Assembly (NCBI GenBank): GCA_022771695.1 | Contig: JALEKJ010000039.1 | Span: 1-41,539, forward strand | Source of the DNA: Roseburia sp. | Lineage (GTDB): Bacteria; Bacillota; Clostridia; Lachnospirales; Lachnospiraceae | Direction of reading: 5' to 3' | DNA: 41,539 nucleotides | Program-made: the position numbers and the translations under genes | Shown here: piece after piece, positions 7,126-13,886 of the stretch | Layout of the letters: every line of letters starts with the position of its first letter | Position numbering within the stretch: position 1 is the first letter of the stretch | The notes under the pieces: model-generated | The model's input: the letters and a program-made list of their open reading frames with translations, nothing else | What the model was told of the DNA's origin: nothing | Database searches by the model: none

Positions 7126-8973
7126 ATGGGTGATGTAAAGATTAAAGATTTATATGCGGGAAAACCTGATGCAAAGGATGAGATAAACTTTGAGGGTATG
7201 GATACTTTTATTAAGACATTCGTGGCGGCAGAGCATTTTAATTTAGATTCATTAATAAATGGTAGTCATTGCTTTATCACAGGATTTAAAGGGACTGGAA
7301 AAACAGCTCTTTTATTCTATTTAGAAGATAGAATAAAGGCAAATGATCCCATTTCGTGTACATCTTATATTTTTTTTAAAGAAGAATATACAGATGTAAG
7401 AAAGCGAGATTTACAGGACTTGTCGCAACGTATTTTGTCATCAATTTCTGTAGAGGAAGGAGCTCTAGTTGATAATACAGAATTCGAATATATTTGGAGA
7501 TGGATTTTTTATAAACAGATAGTAAGAGACAATGAAGAGTATAACAGAAATTTGTTTGTTGATGACGAGAATTGGAAAAGATTTGAGAAAATAGTAAATC
7601 AAATAAGAGATCCAAGAAATAGTAGAAAATTTATGATCCCTAACAAAATAAAATTTGCTATACCGTGTAAAGATGCCACAACATTTACGGAGGTATCTCC
7701 AGAAGTAGAAGTAGATTTAAGAAATGTGCAAAGCGAAAATTATAGAGAGTTTGTAAATCTAATTGACCATGCTGAGAGTGCACTTTCTTCTGTTGAAAAA
7801 ACAGATATCCCATATTACATATTAATAGATGAGCTTGAAGCATATTATGGTGATACGCAGATTTTCAAGAGAGATCTATATATGATTAGAGATCTGATTT
7901 TTACAGTGAAGAGATTGAACACTATCTTTTCAAGATCTGGAATGGGAAATGTGAAAGCAATTTGTTCGGTAAGAAGCGAAATTATTAACGCAATTTCTCG
8001 ATTTATTGTAACAAAAGAGGTAAATAAAGTTATTTCTGGCTTTTCAATTCCTCTTAATTGGAATTATTCCAATAATAATTCGCATGCGCATCCTATAATA
8101 CAAATAATACTAAAGAGAATTGCATTGTGTGAAGGGATAGACCAGTATAAAAGCTTGGAAATATATAGAAAATGGTTTCCGGAACTAATTCATGGATTGG
8201 AACCAGCGAGTTACATTTTAAATAATAGTTGGTACAAACCGCGAGATATGATTAGGTTACTTATGTGTGCAAAAAACAGCATGCATAATGGTAATTCCGC
8301 ATTTACTGGAAGTGTTTTTGATTCTATAGCAAAAACATATTCCGATGATAGTTTACAAGAGATCAAGGAAGAACTAAGAGCATTATATACATCTGAAGAA
8401 ATAGATTGTATCGTTAGCTGTTTTACTGGTTTTAAAACAGTTTTTTCGATATCTGAATTGCAGAATAGAATTAAAAAGATTTATGCTGGAACAGTACTTG
8501 AAGTAAAATTCGTTCAAGTATTGAATGATTTGTATCGATTGGGATTTATAGGAAATTTTTTGCCGGCTTCAAAGACATATCATTGGCAACACAGAGGAGA
8601 TTCGGCTCTGATTATGTCAGATGAATGGAGAGTGTGTATTCACTATGCATTACATGGTGCATTGGCGATAGGTAGTAGAAATGATTTTGGCTTAAAGAGA
8701 GGGCAAGAACCACAAAAGGGAGATGTTGCAATTGCTACTGTAAAATATGCGAATTTACATTATGCAAAAGTGGAATTTTATTTATATGGAATTTTGTATT
8801 CAGGTCAAATTCATATATCGGAATTTGGGAAAAGAGAAAAACGATATATAAAAAGTTTGCCAGACTTAATAGCTAAGGGGGAAGAAATAAGGGTTAGTAT
8901 TGACGAGTATAATGAACAATACGGGGTTTGGAATCTAAGGATTGCGGAACTGATTGAAGATCCTAATATATAA
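7126..8973 (+). CDS. P-loop ATPase with C-terminal S1-like (OB-fold) domain
   Basis: 615 aa. Walker A is GFKGTGKT (53-60), Walker B ILIDELEAYYG (232-242) with D235-E236, and SVRSEI (281-286) could supply a sensor or arginine finger. This resembles the defence-linked P-loop ATPases of the Sll1717/KAP-like type. The last ~84 residues (from 532) have the S1 RNA-binding pattern: a glycine-rich start, YSGQIHISEFG, a KGEEIRVSI strand and a closing YGVWNLRI strand. An ATPase joined to an S1-like domain suggests sensing or acting on RNA or single-stranded nucleic acid. It is the last gene of the cluster, 6 nt after the HNH gene, an arrangement reminiscent of ATPase-HNH pairs such as Septu. Domain calls are good; function is unknown. 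Confidence 0.7.
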   Translation: MGDVKIKDLYAGKPDAKDEINFEGMDTFIKTFVAAEHFNLDSLINGSHCFITGFKGTGKTALLFYLEDRIKANDPISCTSYIFFKEEYTDVRKRDLQDLSQRILSSISVEEGALVDNTEFEYIWRWIFYKQIVRDNEEYNRNLFVDDENWKRFEKIVNQIRDPRNSRKFMIPNKIKFAIPCKDATTFTEVSPEVEVDLRNVQSENYREFVNLIDHAESALSSVEKTDIPYYILIDELEAYYGDTQIFKRDLYMIRDLIFTVKRLNTIFSRSGMGNVKAICSVRSEIINAISRFIVTKEVNKVISGFSIPLNWNYSNNNSHAHPIIQIILKRIALCEGIDQYKSLEIYRKWFPELIHGLEPASYILNNSWYKPRDMIRLLMCAKNSMHNGNSAFTGSVFDSIAKTYSDDSLQEIKEELRALYTSEEIDCIVSCFTGFKTVFSISELQNRIKKIYAGTVLEVKFVQVLNDLYRLGFIGNFLPASKTYHWQHRGDSALIMSDEWRVCIHYALHGALAIGSRNDFGLKRGQEPQKGDVAIATVKYANLHYAKVEFYLYGILYSGQIHISEFGKREKRYIKSLPDLIAKGEEIRVSIDEYNEQYGVWNLRIAELIEDPNI

Positions 8974-8988
8974 ATATATTAGGGTCTT
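8959..8988 (+). terminator. Weak hairpin at the end of the defence operon
   Basis: GATCCTAATATA (8959-8970) pairs with TATATTAGGGTC (8975-8986), one G-U pair, spanning the ATPase stop codon; only two Ts follow. It may be a weak terminator or a 3' stabiliser. Confidence 0.45.
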
Positions 8989-9079
8989 AGGGCTTGCACT
9001 AATGCGAACTCTCTGGGAGTAAGGTGTTTGCGCAAATTAGTCAGCAACTTTGTGCGTATCCTGTCGTGTATAATGTTGT

Positions 9080-9112
9080 CCGAGATTTCCGGAATTTTTC
9101 CGAAAGTCTCGG
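9080..9112. repeat. 15-bp inverted repeat upstream of acyP
   Basis: CCGAGATTTCCGGAA (9080-9094) and TTCCGAAAGTCTCGG (9098-9112) pair with one G-U and one mismatch around a TTT loop. There is no T run after it. It follows a TATAAT (9069-9074) and lies about 85 nt before the acylphosphatase gene, so it could be a leader hairpin or operator. Confidence 0.45.
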
Positions 9113-9195
9113 AATCTGTTTGTCTGCAGTCTGTAATGGGCATAATGCTCATGAGTACAACTTGTTTTGCTGTAAGGCTATAAAGGAACCAAAAA

Positions 9196-9486
9196 ATGAG
9201 CGACTACGAAAACAAAATCATAAGAAAACGAATCGGAGTCTATGGGGCTGTGCAGGGTGTGGGCTTTCGATACAGAGCCGAACATGCTGCGGAGGAAGTG
9301 GGGGCTACCGGTTGGGTCCAAAATGAGCCGGACGGTTCTGTGACAATGGAAATTCAGGGAACAGAAGAACAGATTGATAAGGCTTTTTTGATGATAAGTC
9401 AGGGAAGATATGTTAATATAGAAAAGATGGATGCCAAATCGATTCCTCTTATAGAGGATGAACGTGCTTTTAGAACGAGGGAATAA
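9196..9486 (+). CDS. acyP: Acylphosphatase
   Basis: 96 aa, normal size for this small cytoplasmic enzyme, which hydrolyses the carboxyl-phosphate bond of acyl phosphates. The family signature is complete: VQGVGFRYR with the phosphate-binding R25, and GWVQNEPDGSV with the catalytic N43. ATG 9196 follows AAAGGA (9183-9188). It is the first gene to the right of the AT-rich defence cluster and returns to the base composition of the core genes. The next gene starts with GTG directly after its stop codon, so the two are translationally coupled. Confidence 0.95.
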   Translation: MSDYENKIIRKRIGVYGAVQGVGFRYRAEHAAEEVGATGWVQNEPDGSVTMEIQGTEEQIDKAFLMISQGRYVNIEKMDAKSIPLIEDERAFRTRE

Positions 9487-10017
9487 GTGTATCTGATATC
9501 AGTATATTTTGATGAAAAGACAAATAGAATATTGCAGAGATATATGGATCAAATTGCGGAAAAGACCGGTAATACCTTTATGACCTGTCATCATGTACCA
9601 CCACACATGACGATTTCCGCTATTGAAGCAAGAAATGTGGAAGTATTGTTAGCCCCGTTTTCGAAGCTTCAGGGAACGATAGAGAAAGGTGTCATTCAGT
9701 TTGTATCGGTTGGACAGCTATTTCCATATGTGCTGTATGCAACGCCTGTGTTAAATGATTATTTGCAGGGATTATCCCATCAAATTTATCAATCCATCAA
9801 AGATATTCCTGAGACAAGCATCAGTAAATATTATCAGCCTATGAGTTGGCTTCCGCATGTAACATTGGGGAAGACATTGACAAAAGAACAGATGCAAATA
9901 GCATTTGCAGTCATGCAGGATAGCTTTCAGCCGTTCGAAGCAACCGTAACAGAGATTGGCTTGGCAAAAGTCAACCCGCATGAAGATATCATAAGATTTG
10001 AACTGAAGGAAAAATAG
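9487..10017 (+). CDS. 2H phosphoesterase / 2'-5' RNA ligase-like protein
   Basis: 176 aa, GTG start abutting the acyP stop, with GAGGG (9477-9481) 5 nt upstream inside acyP. The two HxT signatures of the 2H phosphoesterase superfamily are present: PPHMTIS (H40, T42) and WLPHVTLGK (H124, T126). These form one active site acting on 2',3'-cyclic or 2'-5' RNA linkages or nucleotide cyclic phosphates. The exact substrate cannot be told. Coupling with acylphosphatase is visible, but I know of no established joint role. Confidence 0.85.
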   Translation: MYLISVYFDEKTNRILQRYMDQIAEKTGNTFMTCHHVPPHMTISAIEARNVEVLLAPFSKLQGTIEKGVIQFVSVGQLFPYVLYATPVLNDYLQGLSHQIYQSIKDIPETSISKYYQPMSWLPHVTLGKTLTKEQMQIAFAVMQDSFQPFEATVTEIGLAKVNPHEDIIRFELKEK

Positions 10018-10049
10018 AAAAGGTTCATGAGAGAAAAGGAGAGAGAAAA

Positions 10050-10901
10050 ATGAAAAGAATCGCAGTTACCTATGATAATGGACAAGTTTTTGGGCACTTT
10101 GGAAGAACAGAGGCTTTTAAAGTGTATGAAGTCGAGGATGGACAGATAGTAAACAGTGAAGTAATCGAGTCGAATGGCGTTGGTCACGGAGCGTTGGCAG
10201 GTCTCTTGGCAGAACATACGGTTGATGTGTTAATCTGTGGCGGTATCGGTGGAGGAGCCATGGCTGCTCTGGAAGATTGTGGAATCGAAATATGCGCCGG
10301 AGCCGAAGGCGATACGGACGCAGCGGTAGAGGCATACCTTAAGGGCGAGTTAGTAACAGCCGGAGTTACCTGTAATCATCACGGGGAAGGCCATTCCTGC
10401 GGACATCATGACGAAGACCATTCCTGCGGCAATGGTGGTTGCCATGGTGGATGCGGAGCGCATAGTACCTTAGAGGGGCGCAATGTGGGAAAGACAGTGA
10501 GAACGCATTACAAGGGCACCTTTAATGATGGAGAGCAGTTTGATTCTTCCTATGATCGTGGGGAGCCGCTGGAGTTTGTCTGTGGCGCAGGAATGATGAT
10601 TCAAGGATTTGACGCAGCTGTTGCAGATATGGAAGTGGGACAGATTGTGGATGTTCATCTGATGCCGGAGGAGGCATACGGCATGCCGGATCCACAGGCA
10701 ATTTTTACCGTAGAAATTGCTCAGATGCCGGGCTCCGAAGAATTGAACGTGGGAGAACAGGTTTATTTATCGAATGCATACGGACAGCCGTTCCCTGTGA
10801 AGGTGACTGCAAAAGATGATGCGACCATTACCTTTGATGCAAACCATGAGATGGCAGGTAAGGAACTGAACTTTAGAATAGAGCTGGTGGAAGTTCTGTA
10901 G
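10050..10901 (+). CDS. NifX/NifB-like domain fused to SlyD-like peptidyl-prolyl isomerase
   Basis: 283 aa. Residues 1-~101 match the dinitrogenase iron-molybdenum cofactor biosynthesis (NifX/NafY) fold, a small metallocluster-binding domain: MKRIAVTYDNGQVFGHFG at the start and ICGGIGGGA in the middle. Residues ~107-138 are a His/Cys-rich linker (HSCGHH, HSCGNGGCHGGCGAH) that probably binds metal. From ~145 the protein is an FKBP-type isomerase of SlyD form with an inserted flap: THYKGTFNDGEQFDSS, then GMMIQGFDAAV and EAYGMPDP. SlyD normally carries its metal-binding tail at the C-terminus; here the metal-rich part lies between two domains. There is a good AAAGGAGAG ribosome site. Likely a cytoplasmic metal-handling chaperone; the metal is unknown (nickel by analogy with SlyD). 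Confidence 0.85.
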   Translation: MKRIAVTYDNGQVFGHFGRTEAFKVYEVEDGQIVNSEVIESNGVGHGALAGLLAEHTVDVLICGGIGGGAMAALEDCGIEICAGAEGDTDAAVEAYLKGELVTAGVTCNHHGEGHSCGHHDEDHSCGNGGCHGGCGAHSTLEGRNVGKTVRTHYKGTFNDGEQFDSSYDRGEPLEFVCGAGMMIQGFDAAVADMEVGQIVDVHLMPEEAYGMPDPQAIFTVEIAQMPGSEELNVGEQVYLSNAYGQPFPVKVTAKDDATITFDANHEMAGKELNFRIELVEVL

Positions 10902-10941
10902 GGAGCAGAGAAGCAGTGAATGATATACTTTTTTGATGTGC

Positions 10942-10970
10942 TTGAATTCAAGCCAATTTAATAGTATAAT
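10942..10970 (+). promoter_or_regulatory. Promoter of pgi
   Basis: TTGAAT (10942-10947), 17-nt spacer, TATAAT (10965-10970). It lies 47 nt before the pgi start, which also has a strong TAAGGAGG ribosome site. Confidence 0.7.
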
Positions 10971-11017
10971 TTCTGCGATAAGATGTTATGAGATGTTAAA
11001 TTAAGGAGGCACCAATC

Positions 11018-12598
11018 ATGATTAATTGGAACAATTTGGATACAATTGATTCATATCAGGAACTTTCCAAGGTAGCGCGTGTGAACCTGGCAGAGGTGAT
11101 GTCCGGTGCAAACGGGGCAGAGCGTGTAAAGAAATACAGCGCTCCGATGGGGGAAGGACTTGTTTATAACTATGCTGCAAAACAGGTAGATGACAATGTA
11201 CTTGCAGCGCTTGTGAAATTAGCAGATGAGACGCAGCTTGTAGAGAAGTTTGAAGCTCTTTACAACGGAGAGGTTGTAAATACCGGCGAAAAACGTCTTG
11301 TACTTCATCATATGACCCGTGGACAGTTGGGCGAAGCTGTTGTAGCAGACGGTGTGGATAAGCGCACATTCTATGTAGAGCAGCAGAAGAGAATTGCAGA
11401 GCTGGTCAACAAAGTACATAACGGAGAGATTACGAATGCAGCCGGTGAGAAATTCACAACGGTTGTTCAGATTGGTATCGGTGGCAGTGACCTTGGACCG
11501 CGTGCAATGTATTTAGCACTTGAGAACTGGGCAAAAGTGAACAATACATTCAAGATGGAAGCAAAGTTCATCAGCAACGTAGATCCGGATGATGCGGCAG
11601 CGGTGTTAAATACGATTGATGTAGCACATTCCCTTTTCGTACTTGTTTCCAAATCCGGTACAACGCTTGAGACATTGACAAACGAATCCTTTGTGAAGGA
11701 TGCGTTAAAGAAAGCAGGATTAGATGCTTCCAAGCACATGATTGCTGTTACAAGTGAGACATCCCCGCTTGCAAAGAGCGATGACTACCTTGCAGCATTT
11801 TATATGGATGACTATATCGGTGGCCGTTTCTCCTCTACTTCGGCAGTAGGTGGTGCCGTGTTATCATTGGCATTCGGACCAGAGGTATTTGCACAGTTCT
11901 TAGATGGTGCGGCAGAAGAAGACAAACTCGCGAAGAATAAAGACTTATTGAAAAATCCTGCGATGTTAGACGCATTGATTGGTGTCTATGAGCGCAATGT
12001 GCTGGGCTACCAGAACACGGCAGTTCTTCCTTATTCCCAGGCGTTGAGCCGCTTCCCTGCGCATTTACAGCAGCTTGACATGGAATCCAACGGAAAATCC
12101 GTAAATCGTTTTGGCGAGCCGGTAAATTACCAGACAGGACCTGTTATTTTTGGTGAGCCGGGAACCAACGGTCAGCACTCATTCTATCAGCTGCTTCATC
12201 AGGGCACTGATATCGTACCGCTTCAGTTTGTCGGCTTTAAGAATAACCAGATGGGCAGAGATGTTGTGATTCAGGACAGCACAAGCCAGCAGAAGTTGTG
12301 TGCAAACGTGGTTGCTCAGATTGTCGCTTTTGCGTGCGGTAAATCCGATGAAGATCGCAATAAGAACTTCGAGGGCGGACGTCCGTCAAGCATCATCATT
12401 GGTGACCAGTTAAATCCTAAGACACTTGGCGCACTTTTAGCACACTTTGAGAATAAAGTAATGTTCCAGGGATTTGTATGGAACATCAACAGCTTTGATC
12501 AGGAAGGCGTACAGCTCGGTAAAGTATTGGCGAAGCGTGTATTGGCGCATGAGACAGACGGTGCACTGAAGGAATACAGTGACTTGTTAAATATCTAA
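11018..12598 (+). CDS. pgi: Glucose-6-phosphate isomerase
   Basis: 526 aa. It interconverts glucose-6-phosphate and fructose-6-phosphate in glycolysis and gluconeogenesis. Family blocks are clear: IGIGGSDLGPRAMY (sugar-phosphate binding), VSKSGTTLET, GGRFSSTSAVGG, and the second signature GEPGTNGQHSFYQLLHQGT with the active-site Glu and His. Length and domain order are normal. It has its own promoter (10942-10970) and ends in a strong terminator, so it is a single-gene unit. Confidence 0.97.
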   Translation: MINWNNLDTIDSYQELSKVARVNLAEVMSGANGAERVKKYSAPMGEGLVYNYAAKQVDDNVLAALVKLADETQLVEKFEALYNGEVVNTGEKRLVLHHMTRGQLGEAVVADGVDKRTFYVEQQKRIAELVNKVHNGEITNAAGEKFTTVVQIGIGGSDLGPRAMYLALENWAKVNNTFKMEAKFISNVDPDDAAAVLNTIDVAHSLFVLVSKSGTTLETLTNESFVKDALKKAGLDASKHMIAVTSETSPLAKSDDYLAAFYMDDYIGGRFSSTSAVGGAVLSLAFGPEVFAQFLDGAAEEDKLAKNKDLLKNPAMLDALIGVYERNVLGYQNTAVLPYSQALSRFPAHLQQLDMESNGKSVNRFGEPVNYQTGPVIFGEPGTNGQHSFYQLLHQGTDIVPLQFVGFKNNQMGRDVVIQDSTSQQKLCANVVAQIVAFACGKSDEDRNKNFEGGRPSSIIIGDQLNPKTLGALLAHFENKVMFQGFVWNINSFDQEGVQLGKVLAKRVLAHETDGALKEYSDLLNI

Positions 12599-12605
12599 TC
12601 CAAAC

Positions 12606-12657
12606 ACCTCCAAAGTAGATATGGGAAATAACAAAATCTGCTTTGGGGGTATTTTTT
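12606..12657 (+). terminator. Terminator of pgi
   Basis: ACCTCCAAAGTAGAT (12606-12620) pairs with ATCTGCTTTGGGGGT (12636-12650), with two G-U pairs, followed by ATTTTTT. Confidence 0.85.
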
Positions 12658-12663
12658 ACCCTA

Positions 12664-12692
12664 TTGATTTAGTAGGAAAATGGAAATATAAT
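12664..12692 (+). promoter_or_regulatory. Promoter of larE
   Basis: TTGATT (12664-12669), 17-nt spacer, TATAAT (12687-12692), 35 nt before the larE start. Confidence 0.65.
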
Positions 12693-12727
12693 GGAAAGCA
12701 ACTACGAAAAATAGGAGACGAATACCG

Positions 12728-13525
12728 ATGAGCAATAAGTATGAAGCTTTTATCGAATATTTAAAATCATTTGAAAGTATGGCAGTGGCATTTTCCGGTG
12801 GCGTGGACTCCACCTTCCTTTTGTATGCAGCAAAAGAGGCATTGGGAGATAATGTGATTGCCGTAACGGCATCATCCTGTTCTTTTCCCGAGCGTGAATT
12901 GAACGAGGCAAAAGAATTTTGCAGACAGCACGACATTCGGCAGTTTATCTGTAAATCAGAGGAACTGGAAATCGAAGGCTTTTCCTCGAATCCCAAAAAC
13001 CGATGCTACCTCTGCAAACGTGAGCTGTTTGAGAAAATCGGAGACATTGCAAGAAATGCGGGTGTCAATGTAGTGGCGGAAGGCTCGAACCTTGATGACA
13101 ACGGTGATTATCGCCCGGGCTTACAGGCTGTAGCAGAACTGGGAGTGAAAAGTCCACTCAGAGAATTTGGCTTTACGAAGCAGGAAATACGGGAGGAATC
13201 GAAACGGCTGGGACTTCCGACATGGGATAAACAGTCTTTTGCCTGCCTGTCCAGCCGTTTTGTTTATGGAGAAACAATCACCGAGGAAAAGCTTCACATG
13301 GTGGATAGGGCAGAGCAGCTTTTATTGGACATGGGATTTCATCAGTTGCGTGTGCGCATTCATGGTAAGCTTGCGCGTATTGAGTTGATGCCGGAGGAGT
13401 TCGGAAAATTTATGCAGGAGGATGTCCGCAGTAAGGTATATCTGGAATTAAAAAAACTTGGCTTCACCTATGTTACGCTGGATCTGCTTGGATATCGTAC
13501 CGGGAGCATGAATGAAACTCTGTAG
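12728..13525 (+). CDS. larE: LarE-type sulfur transferase (nickel-pincer cofactor)
   Basis: 265 aa. LarE activates the carboxyl groups of the nickel-pincer nucleotide precursor with ATP and adds sulfur. The PP-loop AFSGGVDSTFLL (21-32) binds ATP. C173 (in FACLSSR) matches the sulfur-donor cysteine of Lactobacillus LarE; this protein also has CYLC at 93-96. The three-Cys form is described for LarE enzymes that carry a 4Fe-4S cluster and are not consumed in the reaction, so this is probably that type (inference). No larA, larB or larC lies in the window, so the partner genes are elsewhere or the protein serves another sulfur transfer. Single gene with its own promoter. Confidence 0.85.
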   Translation: MSNKYEAFIEYLKSFESMAVAFSGGVDSTFLLYAAKEALGDNVIAVTASSCSFPERELNEAKEFCRQHDIRQFICKSEELEIEGFSSNPKNRCYLCKRELFEKIGDIARNAGVNVVAEGSNLDDNGDYRPGLQAVAELGVKSPLREFGFTKQEIREESKRLGLPTWDKQSFACLSSRFVYGETITEEKLHMVDRAEQLLLDMGFHQLRVRIHGKLARIELMPEEFGKFMQEDVRSKVYLELKKLGFTYVTLDLLGYRTGSMNETL

Positions 13526-13545
13526 GAACAATAACTGCCCCTAAC

Positions 13546-13574
13546 TTGACGATATGGAAACATTGTGATAATAT
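13546..13574 (+). promoter_or_regulatory. Promoter of the SCIFF operon
   Basis: TTGACG (13546-13551), 17-nt spacer, TAATAT (13569-13574) with an extended -10 TG at 13566-13567. It lies 73 nt before scfA. Confidence 0.65.
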
Positions 13575-13647
13575 AACAGGGAACTGGCGAGAATAATTCT
13601 TATTCAAAGCCACAATACATGATTTTAATAGAATGGAGATAAGAATT

Positions 13648-13791
13648 ATGGAAAGAATTAAGACATTAGAGACACGTAACTTATGTGAGAGCACAAAGAA
13701 TGGTGGATGTGGAGAATGCCAGACATCTTGCCAGTCTGCTTGCAAAACAAGCTGTGGTGTGGCAAACCAGTCTTGCGAGAACAACAAATAA
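13648..13791 (+). CDS. scfA: SCIFF ranthipeptide precursor
   Basis: 47 aa: a short leader (ERIKTLETRNL...) and a core GCGECQTSCQSACKTSC...NQSC with cysteines at 21, 24, 28, 32, 36 and 43. This is the Six-Cysteines-in-Forty-Five (SCIFF) precursor, nearly universal in Clostridia; its maturase links core cysteines to neighbouring residues through thioethers. The start ATG follows AATGGAGA. The next gene encodes the matching radical-SAM maturase. Odd point: a seventh cysteine at position 13, in the leader (RNLCES), where I would expect none. The natural role of SCIFF peptides is unsettled. Confidence 0.93.
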   Translation: MERIKTLETRNLCESTKNGGCGECQTSCQSACKTSCGVANQSCENNK

Positions 13792-13827
13792 TACATACGC
13801 TAAAGCGTACTTGAAATGAAGATTTGC

Positions 13828-13859
13828 AAAAAATGCCGCTTTTATAGTCGGCATTTTTT
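13828..13859 (+). terminator. Hairpin terminator between scfA and scfB
   Basis: AAAAAATGCCG (13828-13838) and CGGCATTTTTT (13849-13859) form a stem with a T run, 36 nt after scfA. It probably lets only part of the transcripts continue, giving much more precursor than maturase. Confidence 0.8.
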
Positions 13860-13886
13860 CTATGTTAAGAAATAAAGGAGAAAACA

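Noticed and set aside
8959-9195. tRNA or attachment site at the right border of the defence cluster
   Set aside because: No cloverleaf and no repeat shared with the integrase-side region beyond about 8 nt.
9024-9326. 100-aa open frame overlapping the start of acyP
   Set aside because: Different frame from the clear acylphosphatase, no ribosome site, low-quality composition.
13473-13796. 107-aa minus-strand frame over scfA
   Set aside because: The plus strand carries the SCIFF precursor with its promoter and ribosome site; the antisense frame has no support.
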